Positions 6,402-14,509 of a stretch of 16,388 bases of DNA are shown one piece after another (the stretch's first letter is position 1; each line of letters opens with the position of its first letter). The DNA comes from Candidatus Helarchaeota archaeon (GTDB lineage Archaea; Asgardarchaeota; Lokiarchaeia; Helarchaeales; JABXJV01), in assembly GCA_013375355.1 (NCBI GenBank), contig JABXJV010000538.1, positions 1 to 16,388 on the forward strand, read 5' to 3'. A program made the translations under genes and the position numbers. Below the pieces are notes generated by a model that saw only the letters and a list, made by a program, of their open reading frames with translations, ran no database searches and had not been told where the DNA came from.

Positions 6402-6512
6402 TCAAAAAACCGAACCTAAGGAATCACTTTTCATTGTGTCAGTAATGCCTTTTCTTTCCTCAATTTTTGGTTTTTCGTATTTTTTTTTCTTTTTAGTGGG
6501 TTCAGTTGACAT
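6402..6512 (-). CDS. candidate RiPP precursor peptide, 36 residues
   Basis: A short gene encodes a 36-residue peptide immediately upstream of the PqqD-like gene. It begins MSTEPT, has five lysines (7-11), then Tyr12-x-x-Pro15-x-Ile17 and Gly22, Thr24 and Thr26, and ends LGSVF. The Tyr-x-x-Pro-x-(Leu/Ile)...Gly pattern is the leader signature that lasso-peptide and related precursors use to dock into PqqD-type RRE domains (established for lasso peptides; inference here). The likely core is the C-terminal ~12 residues; it has no cysteine and finishes Val-Phe. The TGA at 6404-6402 overlaps a TTG at 6405 that could start the PqqD-like frame. No strong ribosome binding site is seen; an AT-rich stretch about 40 bases upstream could be a promoter. 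Short length means chance cannot be excluded, but gene order and motif agree. Confidence 0.6.
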   Translation of the reverse strand: MSTEPTKKKKKYEKPKIEERKGITDTMKSDSLGSVF

Positions 6513-6609
6513 ATTATTCACGCTTTTTAAGTTATTTGAAAAATCATTTTAATTTAATGAAATAACCTTGTCAATATTATTAAAATTTTTTTCTCATAAA
6601 TGTTATAAA

Positions 6610-7080
6610 TTAAAAATCATACTCGTCCATATGTCCAAATTTGATACTATAATCAAGCATCCATAGTTTCTTCGGAATAAAATGTAAAACAGTTCGTTTT
6701 TCATTAAGCGGAATGAGTTCAAAAACCTTATATTTTCCTACCATAATATCCCATGCACTTTTAAATTCTGGTGTTGGGTATTGAAGAACTTCTGCTTTAG
6801 CTTGTACTTGAAGACCCTTTATATTTTTTATATCATCCTTATTTATATTAACTACATCATGGACTTCATAAAATACTTGGGGGTTTTCGTGAATATTTTT
6901 AGCTTTTCTTGAACCTATCCACGTAGACACATAAACATCCATTTCTTTATTTGCATATTCTAGGCAAGCACAGTGGGGGATTCCTGTTTGACTTGCTGTT
7001 GCCATAGTTAAAAGGTTATGAGAGTCAAGATATGCAATTGCTTTATCCAAAATGTGTTTTTTATCCTTTTTTTCGCTCAT
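6610..7080 (-). CDS. PPOX-fold (pyridoxamine 5'-phosphate oxidase-like) flavoprotein
   Basis: A 156-residue protein of the split-barrel flavin-binding family, usual length for single-domain members. Typical features are the opening helix and strand LLTMATASQTGIPHCACLEYA (described by residues 23-43), the strand MDVYVSTW (47-54) and SRKAKNIHENPQVFYEV (57-73), which form the FMN- or F420-binding side. Family members reduce or oxidise small molecules with FMN, F420 or heme; the substrate cannot be read from the sequence. AAGGATGAT precedes the ATG at 7080. It lies 23 bases after the radical SAM gene, so the two are one operon, and 97 bases before the candidate precursor peptide, so it could belong to peptide maturation or to cofactor chemistry. 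Confidence 0.75.
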   Translation of the reverse strand: MSEKKDKKHILDKAIAYLDSHNLLTMATASQTGIPHCACLEYANKEMDVYVSTWIGSRKAKNIHENPQVFYEVHDVVNINKDDIKNIKGLQVQAKAEVLQYPTPEFKSAWDIMVGKYKVFELIPLNEKRTVLHFIPKKLWMLDYSIKFGHMDEYDF

Positions 7081-7103
7081 CTTATCATCCTTTTAGATTT
7101 TAA

Positions 7104-8468
7104 TTATTTATAATTCTTTGGATATTTTTCCAGAATAATATTAGTTATGGTTCTTATTTCTTCACCTTGTTTCTGGGAGAATTTTAAATATTCAGAAGTT
7201 AATCTATCGTCCACATAGATTGGATAAACTCTAGAGAGAGCGGCTGTTAATATAAGTTCAAATGCACGTCTTTCAGCAATGCTTAGTTCATTTTTTTTAC
7301 CTAAGCGTGTTTCATCCTTTGCAAAAACTGGGTTTTTTTCTATTGGAAGTTTTAATATTTCATAACATAATTCTGTCCCAGATATTGGTTCTGCAATACT
7401 AATTGTATAATCATTTAGGACAAGCTCTTCAACAAGTTCTTTAGTCATATTGAAGTCTTCTTCAGATTCTCCGGGATAACCAACGATAAATGCACCATCA
7501 ACTTTTAATTTACCATTGTATTTTCGGACTCTTCTAATTGTTTCTTTTATATTTTCAACTGTTATTCCTTTTCTCATTTTTTTAAGAATTTTATTACTAC
7601 CAGATTCGATACCAAAAATTATCAGCCCGTAAGTGTATTTAAGAATAGCCTCTACAATTGAATCGGGTATCATATCAATTCTTAAATCCGGAGCGGCTAA
7701 ATTTTGTTGTCCTGTAACCTTGCTAACAGCCCTTAGCATTTTTATTACTTTTTCTTCATCTATTTGAACTCCTTTTTTACAACCATACAACGCAACGTTA
7801 CCTGTTCCAATGGCAATTTTTTTTGCTCCTGCTTTTTTAAATGCTCTAACTTCGGTAATTAAACTATTTAAAAGACGAGTTCTTACTTTAGTACCAAATA
7901 ATTTTGGTATTAAACAAAAGGAGCAATTTGCTGCGCATCCTCTATGTGTTTCAATATATACACTAGCTCCTCGTATACTTTGGGAGCCAATATCTTCAGG
8001 AATTTTTGGTAACGGTTTTTCTGATATATCAGCAGGTTCTCTGCGTTTCGTATTTACCGTTTTACCATTACTTTTAAAGGCAATTCCATCAACATTTTCT
8101 AAATCTCGTGAATTTAACCAAGTATCGACCAAGTCTATAACGGTTTCTTCACCCTCACCTACAACTACCACATCTACTTCGGGAATACAATTGAAAATGA
8201 ATTGAGGTGAGATTGAAATTGGTCCCCCAATCACAATAAACTTACCAGAGTTTTTAAGATCAGAAATTAGAGATTTTATTTTACCTGTTAGATGCAACGT
8301 GGAACTTAAACTAAATCCTACGAAATCAGAATTTTGTGCTTCTGATAAAGTTAATTTACGGGAAAGCTGTGTTTTATACTCCTCATTTTCTAAAATTCCA
8401 GCAATTGTCATTGCCCCATAAGAGTAGATATCATCCGGTGAGAATATTGTGATATTCGGTTTTTCCAT
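7104..8468 (-). CDS. B12-binding-domain radical SAM protein
   Basis: A 454-residue protein with an N-terminal B12-binding-like Rossmann domain (about 1-125) and a radical SAM domain (about 165-370). The cluster motif is C178xxxC182xxC185 (HRGCAANCSFC). The SAM-binding part includes GIESGSNKILKKMRKGIT (286-303) and the late strand GAFIVGYPGESEEDF (325-339). In the B12 domain the place of the DxHxxG motif reads DIYSYG, so the His ligand is missing, as in many cobalamin-dependent radical SAM methyltransferases. A C-terminal helical extension follows residue 395. No ribosome binding site precedes the ATG; the gene starts 61 bases after cfbB. It resembles B12/radical SAM families seen in methanogens. 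Candidate roles: C-methylation of MCR (as for MgmA), modification of F430, or peptide maturation. It is not Mmp10, which lacks this N-terminal domain. Confidence 0.8.
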   Translation of the reverse strand: MEKPNITIFSPDDIYSYGAMTIAGILENEEYKTQLSRKLTLSEAQNSDFVGFSLSSTLHLTGKIKSLISDLKNSGKFIVIGGPISISPQFIFNCIPEVDVVVVGEGEETVIDLVDTWLNSRDLENVDGIAFKSNGKTVNTKRREPADISEKPLPKIPEDIGSQSIRGASVYIETHRGCAANCSFCLIPKLFGTKVRTRLLNSLITEVRAFKKAGAKKIAIGTGNVALYGCKKGVQIDEEKVIKMLRAVSKVTGQQNLAAPDLRIDMIPDSIVEAILKYTYGLIIFGIESGSNKILKKMRKGITVENIKETIRRVRKYNGKLKVDGAFIVGYPGESEEDFNMTKELVEELVLNDYTISIAEPISGTELCYEILKLPIEKNPVFAKDETRLGKKNELSIAERRAFELILTAALSRVYPIYVDDRLTSEYLKFSQKQGEEIRTITNIILEKYPKNYK

Positions 8469-8529
8469 AATTAAAACAACTGTAAAATTCTCTTAAGAGT
8501 TATTTGTAACTAATAATAATTTTTGTGAA

Positions 8530-9912
8530 TTAATCTTTTCTTTTAAAAGCTAGTTTTAGGAAATCAATAGCAAAATTTGGGTTGCTTGCTATGTGAATAT
8601 GTAAGAAAGATGCTAATGTATTATTTATACAAATCCCATCATTAGATCCATCAATCCCCTTTCCCCTTCTAATTTTATAACCGAAAATTGTATTTGAGAT
8701 TTCATTTAATTTCGAATAATGGAATTCATGACCTTTAATTAAACTATTAGGAGGAAGAAATGGATGATTTTTAGTCGTAATTCCCTCTACATAAGAAAGA
8801 CCTTGCCTTTGTGTCATCATTATTATATTTGAGGGGATTATGTTAGCAAATTGGTATTTATCACCAGTTGTTGTGACTAATTTTGAGCTTAAAATCATTA
8901 AACCTCCACATTCGGCATAGACTGGAAGATTTTCCATTACGGTATTTTTTAAATCTTTAAGAAAATTTGTGTTTTGTGATATTTCTTGAGAATAAATTTC
9001 TGGAAATCCCCCACCAATTAAAAAACAGTCAGCTTCAGGTAGGGTTTCTCCCTTTACTGGACTAAATTCTATTAATTTTGCTCCGTTTTCTGAAAAAGCA
9101 TCTAAGTTATCTTGGTAATAAAAATTAAAAGCAGAATCTTTTGCAATTCCGATTCTTATTCTTTGTTTAGATAATTCTTCATTCTTATTCCATAAGGGCT
9201 CCTTAACTTCTTTTATTTCTTCAGTTTTATTTGCAATATCCAATATTTGTTCTATATCAACATTTTCGTTAATTAATCCTCCCATATTTGTAATTATTTC
9301 TTGTTTTCCTTTAAATTCTGCCATAGGAATTAAACCGAGGTGTCTTTGCTGTAATACTTGTTCCATTTCGTTTGGAATGGTCCCAATTACTGGAATTTTG
9401 GTATATTTTTCAATAGCTCTTACCGTTTTTTCAGCATGCTTACGAGTGCTAAATTTGTTTAAAATAATCCCTGCGATATTTACATCAGGATCTAATTGTT
9501 TAAAACCTAAAATATAGGCTGCAGCACTTTTGGTTATTCCTCTGATATCAATTACGAGAATTATGGGGGCTTTCAATATTTTAGCAATATGTGCGGTGCT
9601 TCCAATATCACTTATTGCATTTAATCCCTCATACAATCCTCTAACCCCCTCTATAATTGCTATATCACTATTTTTACTTGCATGAGAGAAACTCCATCTG
9701 ATTTGTGCTTCTGACATTAAAAAACTATCTAAATTTCTAGAAGGTCGATTTGTAGCTATCGAATGATAAGAAGGATCTATGAAGTCAGGTCCAACTTTAA
9801 AGGGTTGAACTTTGAGACCTTTATAATTTAATGATTTCATTATCCCCGTTGCAATAGTAGTTTTTCCTACACTACTTCCAGTCCCTGCAATTAAAATTCG
9901 TGGAGTATTCAA
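8530..9912 (-). CDS. cfbB: Ni-sirohydrochlorin a,c-diamide synthase
   Basis: CfbB uses ATP and glutamine to amidate the a and c acetate side chains of Ni-sirohydrochlorin on the way to F430. The 460-residue protein has the two domains of the CbiA/CobB family: an ATP-binding synthetase half with P-loop [10 protein letters not shown] (10-19) and the string [12 protein letters not shown] (39-50), and a C-terminal class I glutamine amidotransferase half with GGGFPE (300-305), the nucleophile Cys335 (VYAECGG), GHEFHYS (394-400) and His438/His440 (FLHIH). By sequence alone it could be CbiA/CobB of cobalamin synthesis; cfbC, cfbD and cfbE immediately upstream make CfbB far more likely. It overlaps cfbC by four bases (ATGA), which implies translational coupling. 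Confidence 0.9.
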   Translation of the reverse strand: MNTPRILIAGTGSSVGKTTIATGIMKSLNYKGLKVQPFKVGPDFIDPSYHSIATNRPSRNLDSFLMSEAQIRWSFSHASKNSDIAIIEGVRGLYEGLNAISDIGSTAHIAKILKAPIILVIDIRGITKSAAAYILGFKQLDPDVNIAGIILNKFSTRKHAEKTVRAIEKYTKIPVIGTIPNEMEQVLQQRHLGLIPMAEFKGKQEIITNMGGLINENVDIEQILDIANKTEEIKEVKEPLWNKNEELSKQRIRIGIAKDSAFNFYYQDNLDAFSENGAKLIEFSPVKGETLPEADCFLIGGGFPEIYSQEISQNTNFLKDLKNTVMENLPVYAECGGLMILSSKLVTTTGDKYQFANIIPSNIIMMTQRQGLSYVEGITTKNHPFLPPNSLIKGHEFHYSKLNEISNTIFGYKIRRGKGIDGSNDGICINNTLASFLHIHIASNPNFAIDFLKLAFKRKD

Positions 9913-10706
9913 TGTTGACCCTCATTGAATAATTTTCTTAATTCATTATCAGAAAGAGGAATAGGAATGTTATTTGTTTGATTTTTTAGAATTTTTTTTG
10001 CAAGTTCTTCAAAGAAATTAGTTAATTCATTTTCACCATTATTTTCGAATACAGTAATTAATTTTCTTTCGCATTTTTTAATTAATTCTGAATAAATCAG
10101 ATAAGAAATGAGTGGTGACCCAATTTTTTCTGCGAACCTTGAAATTATAGACTGTTCATCGGTTTGGGACCTTGAATTACCAATTATACCCGCAAGGTTA
10201 GCCTTATTCTCCCGTATTCCTCTACAAATGTTATTTGCTGCAAGAACAGAGAGATATTCACCACTTGTAATTATGTAAATTTCTTCCGAATAGCCCTTTC
10301 GAATTGGAACTGCAAATCCCCCACAGACTACATCTCCAGGAACATCAAAAATAATTAAATCCAACCCGTCAAATAAATTTAATTTATTTAATTCTTGGAC
10401 CGCTACGATAATACCCCTTCCAGCACAGCCTACTCCAGGTGTAGGACCACCGACTTCTATACATTTGACTCCCTTATAGCCATTTATTAATATACTTTTA
10501 GGGTTTAATTCTTCATTCCGTCGTAGAATATCCAATACGGTTTCAACTTTCTTACCATGAGTAAGAATTATAGTGCTATCACATTTTGGATCGCAACCAA
10601 TAACCATAACTTTATAACCTAATTGGGCAGCTGCAGCAGCAAGGTTTTGTCCAATAATTGATTTACCAATTCCCCCTTTGCCATAAATTGCAATTTTTTT
10701 TACCAT
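9909..10706 (-). CDS. cfbC: Ni-sirohydrochlorin a,c-diamide reductive cyclase, NifH-like reductase component
   Basis: CfbC is the ATP-driven electron donor to CfbD, together carrying out the multi-electron reduction and ring closure of Ni-sirohydrochlorin a,c-diamide. The 265-residue protein is a clear NifH/BchL relative: P-loop GKGGIGKS (9-16), CDPKCDST (38-45) of switch I, and the two cysteines that hold the homodimer's shared [4Fe-4S] cluster, Cys94 (GVGCAGRGI) and Cys128 ([14 protein letters not shown]). The C-terminal ~60 residues are more variable than in NifH. It follows cfbD with no gap and overlaps cfbB by four bases. True nitrogenase is unlikely because no nifD/nifK follows, only the single NifD-like cfbD. 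Confidence 0.93.
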   Translation of the reverse strand: MVKKIAIYGKGGIGKSIIGQNLAAAAAQLGYKVMVIGCDPKCDSTIILTHGKKVETVLDILRRNEELNPKSILINGYKGVKCIEVGGPTPGVGCAGRGIIVAVQELNKLNLFDGLDLIIFDVPGDVVCGGFAVPIRKGYSEEIYIITSGEYLSVLAANNICRGIRENKANLAGIIGNSRSQTDEQSIISRFAEKIGSPLISYLIYSELIKKCERKLITVFENNGENELTNFFEELAKKILKNQTNNIPIPLSDNELRKLFNEGQH

Positions 10707-11792
10707 TTATTTAACTCCAGCAATTTTACGTAGCTCTGCACCCAATTCGCTAGTAACAATTTTGTTTGTACCCATAACAGCTGAATGAGATGTTAATTCA
10801 ACTCCAACATATTGATATCCCATCTCTCGTAAAGGTTCAACCTCTCTAGGTCCATTTGTAATAGCTATACAATTTCTTCGATTTTTCAAAGGGATAGCAT
10901 GAGGCAGACCAAGCAGAATCTTTAAATCGAAATTATCATTTTTTTCAATAATTTTTACTGCTTTTTCTCCACATATTGGATACTCATCCAATCCCCCAGT
11001 AATATGATTAATTTTTACCCCATTTTTTTTAAGGTCCTCTAAAATATTCTTTGCATCTTTTCTAATTCTTGGTAAACCAATCTCAGGGTTTAAATTGGCA
11101 ATATTTAGAATTGAACAATTATAATTCTGATTTATCTTATTAATAGCTAATAATATGTCAGCAAATAAAAATGTGGTTTCCTTCTTTGAATTCAATACAA
11201 TTGCAATATTTTTTTTGTTTTTAATATGTTTAAAAATTATTTTGGCAAGGAAAGCTTTATCATCTCCTTGACTTGGTCTAATATATTCTTTTTTTGCCAT
11301 TCCAAATTCTTTTTCGATTTCTGTAGCTCTTTTCAACATTCTTTCTTGTCTTTTAAATTCATCTAAAGTTATTAATCCATTATTATATGCACTTTCTAAA
11401 GTTTTTATAGCCCCAAGAGTATTATCACCCATACAAGCATGGACTTCTACAATAACTGTCTTAATATTCAGATTAGCTTCATCTACAGCAGATTGTATTT
11501 CTTCTCCTATAATCATTGTAGAGCAAGTTCCCACTATTCCGATTAGATCCGGATTAAACATTTCTATTATTTTCTTTATTGTATTAATCAATTTGTTTTT
11601 TGCGCCGAAAATTATATCATTTTCCAATAAAGCAGTAGTTACAACCCGAACTCCATCTTCTTCTAAAAGTCGTGCAGCACGAAAGCAGCAACCAGCAGGA
11701 CCATGAACGATTATTACATCAGCGTCCAGATCTCTTAAAGTATACAATGCTGCAACAATTGGGCTAGGTCTTGGGTGCATTATCTCCGTCAT
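10707..11792 (-). CDS. cfbD: Ni-sirohydrochlorin a,c-diamide reductive cyclase, NifD-like catalytic component
   Basis: CfbD accepts electrons from CfbC and reduces the tetrapyrrole to 15,17(3)-seco-F430-17(3)-acid. The 361-residue length is close to other CfbD proteins and clearly shorter than NifD. Cysteines expected to ligate the iron-sulfur cluster are visible in the family's positions: Cys35 or Cys36 (HGPAGCC, 30-36), Cys90 (GTCSTMIIG) and Cys120 (VHACMGDNTLG). Nitrogenase FeMo-cofactor ligands are not apparent, as expected for a homodimeric CfbD. The gene lies four bases after cfbE and abuts cfbC directly. Confidence 0.9.
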   Translation of the reverse strand: MTEIMHPRPSPIVAALYTLRDLDADVIIVHGPAGCCFRAARLLEEDGVRVVTTALLENDIIFGAKNKLINTIKKIIEMFNPDLIGIVGTCSTMIIGEEIQSAVDEANLNIKTVIVEVHACMGDNTLGAIKTLESAYNNGLITLDEFKRQERMLKRATEIEKEFGMAKKEYIRPSQGDDKAFLAKIIFKHIKNKKNIAIVLNSKKETTFLFADILLAINKINQNYNCSILNIANLNPEIGLPRIRKDAKNILEDLKKNGVKINHITGGLDEYPICGEKAVKIIEKNDNFDLKILLGLPHAIPLKNRRNCIAITNGPREVEPLREMGYQYVGVELTSHSAVMGTNKIVTSELGAELRKIAGVK

Positions 11793-11796
11793 TCAA

Positions 11797-13164
11797 TTAA
11801 CCTTTCACTTTTTTTGTAATAAAAATGATATCGTTTTTTCTAGCTTTCTCACATAAATCATTTATTAATTTATTTAAATCTAGAAATGATTTTCCCATAT
11901 TTAAATTCGTAGAATAAACATCCGCTATAATATTTTTCCATTTTGATATAATTCTTTGAATTTTGTCAATATCTATTCCTTCACAGACTAAAGTATTGGC
12001 ATCAAAAATTAACCATATTTTACAATTATTTGTAGTTAAATAAGAACTGATAGATTTTAGAGCGGCTTCTAATGAAATATCTCCAACTCCAGAATTTATA
12101 TCGTTTAATATCCAACAATCATTCATTTTGGAGAGATTTAATCTATTCTGTATTCCATTAAAATCATATAAATTTTCGATAATTTTATTTTTATTTATTT
12201 TTAAAATTAGCGCAACTCCTACATAAGTTAGTGTTGCATAAAAATATCCCGGACCTATTACCTTGCCAGAAATTGAGCTATTAATTTTTCCTTTCTTATT
12301 ATCCTTGAAAAAGAAGTCATACACGATTTCTAAATTATTGTGCTTATTAAAGTTGACTAAATCTATTATATTACCCCGAATCTGACCAGTTTCTCCGAAT
12401 GAAATTAAGGTAGCCTCTGTTTTGATATCATTAATTAGTTTTTTAGAGTTTTTATCGTCGCTATTATAAAAAATTACAGAATTCTTTTTTGCAAATTCAA
12501 TAAGTTGTTTTTTGCCATGACTTGCATTTTTTGTCGAGTTTGCAATAGGATAATCTTCAATGATATTTGTTAATACTCCAATATCTGCTAAACCAATCCC
12601 TCCTAAGCTGATTTCAAATATTCCAATATCAAATTCCTGTAAATATTTCTTCACATGCAGCAAATAAGGAGGAGCTATTTCAATTTCCTTCTTTAAATAT
12701 TCTGAACTTCCATTTTGAAATAGCTCTAGACCTCGACTGCTTAAACATAACACTTTATATTGATATGATAATAATTTTGCTAGTGTTATAGTCGTTGTAG
12801 ATTTTCCATGAGTTCCTGTAATTTCAATGATAAATTTATCTTTTAATTCTGATCTCAATAAATTCCCAACAATTTTATGAAAACTTATAATCTTTTTTTT
12901 CTTCTCAATAGCTTTTGAAAGGAATTGCGGGTTACAATGTACTGGAGCAATAATTGTATCTGAATTTTTTAAAGAGATCTCATTTAAACTTTTTATAATT
13001 TGGATTCCATTTAATTTGAATTGAGCGACTTCTTCTGGATCCATCGTATCATAAACATCAATACCTACAACCTCCCATTTTTTTTTGAGTTCTTCTGCTA
13101 AGATTTTTCCTCCATGGGTCATATCGACTATAATAATTCTATGAAAAGACAGCAATTCTCTCAT
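11797..13164 (-). CDS. cfbE: coenzyme F430 synthetase, Mur ligase-like
   Basis: CfbE activates the g-propionate of seco-F430 with ATP and closes the last carbocyclic ring, giving coenzyme F430. The 455-residue protein looks like a Mur ligase: an N-terminal Rossmann-like domain (about 1-110), then the ATP site EITGTHGKSTTT (114-125), a central domain with HGKKQLIEFAKKNSVIFYNSDD typical of the family (two adjoining stretches), and a C-terminal domain with GIQNRLNLSK and NDINSGVGDI. An archaeon has no murein, so the Mur-like fold next to cfbC and cfbD points to CfbE. Its ATG overlaps the stop of the upstream mutase-like gene by four bases, and cfbD follows after four bases. Confidence 0.88.
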   Translation of the reverse strand: MRELLSFHRIIIVDMTHGGKILAEELKKKWEVVGIDVYDTMDPEEVAQFKLNGIQIIKSLNEISLKNSDTIIAPVHCNPQFLSKAIEKKKKIISFHKIVGNLLRSELKDKFIIEITGTHGKSTTTITLAKLLSYQYKVLCLSSRGLELFQNGSSEYLKKEIEIAPPYLLHVKKYLQEFDIGIFEISLGGIGLADIGVLTNIIEDYPIANSTKNASHGKKQLIEFAKKNSVIFYNSDDKNSKKLINDIKTEATLISFGETGQIRGNIIDLVNFNKHNNLEIVYDFFFKDNKKGKINSSISGKVIGPGYFYATLTYVGVALILKINKNKIIENLYDFNGIQNRLNLSKMNDCWILNDINSGVGDISLEAALKSISSYLTTNNCKIWLIFDANTLVCEGIDIDKIQRIISKWKNIIADVYSTNLNMGKSFLDLNKLINDLCEKARKNDIIFITKKVKG

Positions 13165-14426
13165 GGCATAAATGTTTTTAATCGTTTTGTTGACATTAAA
13201 ATTAAGTTCATTAATTGAATTCCTCTAAAAGTGCCTAAAGACCCGTGAATACAATCCAATTCTGAAAATTTTTGAACCCTATCTACCCTTACAAAAGGTC
13301 CTTTCATCAACACAGGGATTGGATGTCCAGAATGTTCACGCATAAGGCAAGGAGTTGAATGATCCGAAGTTATAACAATAGTATCATCCTTATCCATTTT
13401 ATCTGTTATAAATGGAATATATGAGTCTATTTCTTCCAATATTTCCTTTTTCATTATATAATCTCCATCTTCTCCGGCAATATCTGGATCTTTAATATGT
13501 AATATTGTCATATCATGATCCTTTATTAATTTTGAACCAGTTATGAATTTATCTTTTAATGTTAATTTAGATCCCGTTTTTTCCGGTCTTTTAACATCTA
13601 TTCTTAAAAATCTTGCCACTCCACTATAAAGAGGATAAGAACTCATAAAAACCGGTTTTTCAAATTTATATCTGTCAGTAAAAGATTCCAAAAACCGTAA
13701 ATAACCCGCACCTCTTGTTACAATTGCATTTGCCTTAGTTGGATTATCTTTTAAAAGCTCTTCTTGAGATGCTTTAATGAACCAATTCATGAAATTAGCA
13801 GTAATCCGTGCACTATTATGTTCCGATTCGGGTTTTACTTCTAAAATCGGTCTTCCTACTTCTCTAGGATCACTATTTGTAATAGAGGATGAAGCATTTT
13901 TTCCACTAATTATTAAAACTCCGCGATATCCCTTCGTATGATTTATATTATAATCTAAACACCAATATTTTTCGCACTCTAGCTCATTGAGTCTCTTATA
14001 TAGATTCTTGGATTTCTCTCCACTGATTCTTCCAGCTCTTCTATCCATAATCAAGCCATTTTTATCAATGGTAGTAAAATTAATCCTTGCAACCACTGAT
14101 CCTTGTGGAACTTCAATTCCTGCTCCGAGAGCTTCCAGAGATCCTCTACCTGGATATTTATCCAATTCGTATCCAAATAAAGCTAAATGAGCAGGTCCTG
14201 AGCCTATTGGAATGTGAGCTTCATGAGTAGGATATATAAGACCACTAGCCCCTTGTTTTGCTAAATTATCTAAATTCGGAGTATTTGCTACTTCTAAGGG
14301 TGTACCATTTAATTCTTTGACGTAAATATCAGGCATTCCATCTAAAATTATAAAAATTACTTTGTAATCTGACTTTCGAATATAAAATTTATAATAATAA
14401 TTCCAATCCTTACCTTCAATTTCCAT
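13161..14426 (-). CDS. apgM: 2,3-bisphosphoglycerate-independent phosphoglycerate mutase-like protein (ApgM family)
   Basis: ApgM interconverts 3- and 2-phosphoglycerate; the family belongs to the alkaline phosphatase superfamily and needs two metal ions. The 421-residue protein has IILDGMPD (26-33, metal-binding Asp29), the nucleophile Ser76 in PIGSGPAHLALFGYE, GRGSLEALGAGIE (93-105), metal-binding Asp355-His356 (ITSDHSTP) and a late HSGHP (365-369). In HIKDPDIAGEDGD (310-322) a Glu (319) stands where many cofactor-independent mutases have a metal-binding His; I believe a bacterial ApgM-like branch shares this, but cannot check. Homologs normally begin near KVIFIILDG, so the first ~20 residues are an unusual extension, yet no other start codon exists. 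It overlaps cfbE by four bases and heads the cfb operon, so it may be a paralog with a different substrate. Confidence 0.8.
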   Translation of the reverse strand: MEIEGKDWNYYYKFYIRKSDYKVIFIILDGMPDIYVKELNGTPLEVANTPNLDNLAKQGASGLIYPTHEAHIPIGSGPAHLALFGYELDKYPGRGSLEALGAGIEVPQGSVVARINFTTIDKNGLIMDRRAGRISGEKSKNLYKRLNELECEKYWCLDYNINHTKGYRGVLIISGKNASSSITNSDPREVGRPILEVKPESEHNSARITANFMNWFIKASQEELLKDNPTKANAIVTRGAGYLRFLESFTDRYKFEKPVFMSSYPLYSGVARFLRIDVKRPEKTGSKLTLKDKFITGSKLIKDHDMTILHIKDPDIAGEDGDYIMKKEILEEIDSYIPFITDKMDKDDTIVITSDHSTPCLMREHSGHPIPVLMKGPFVRVDRVQKFSELDCIHGSLGTFRGIQLMNLILMSTKRLKTFMP

Positions 14427-14465
14427 AAAGTACTGTAAGCTTATATTTGGTAAAAAATGTTATTC

Positions 14466-14485
14466 AAAAAAAAATCTTCCAAGAT
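14466..14485 (-). terminator. hairpin plus T-run between hemD and the mutase-like gene
   Basis: On the minus strand ATCTTGGAAGAT (14485 down to 14474) can form a short stem and is followed directly by eight T. It resembles a weak intrinsic terminator and would separate hemD from the cfb operon, or only attenuate read-through. Confidence 0.45.
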
Positions 14486-14509
14486 CGAATCTAAATCGGA
14501 ACTTGATGA

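Noticed and set aside
6402..6512. Classical lasso-peptide cluster
   Set aside because: The leader motif fits, but no lasso cyclase (asparagine synthetase-like) or B2 protease is in the window and the core lacks an obvious ring-forming pattern.
7104..8468. Mmp10, the MCR arginine methyltransferase
   Set aside because: Mmp10 lacks an N-terminal B12-binding-like domain and has its cluster cysteines near the N-terminus; here they are at 178-185.
8490..8499. Perfect palindrome CTCTTAAGAG between cfbB and the radical SAM gene
   Set aside because: Ten bases in AT-rich DNA can arise by chance, and no second copy was noticed upstream of neighbouring genes.
8530..9912. Cobyrinate a,c-diamide synthase (cbiA/cobB) for cobalamin
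   Set aside because: Sequence motifs allow it, but the direct overlap with cfbC and absence of other cob/cbi genes favour cfbB.
9909..11792. Nitrogenase or protochlorophyllide reductase (nifHD, bchLN)
   Set aside because: Only one NifD-like gene of short length is present, and the Mur-like and CbiA-like genes beside it match the F430 pathway.
11797..13164. Murein or pseudomurein Mur ligase
   Set aside because: No other cell-wall peptide ligase genes are nearby, and the fixed place between the mutase-like gene and cfbD fits CfbE.
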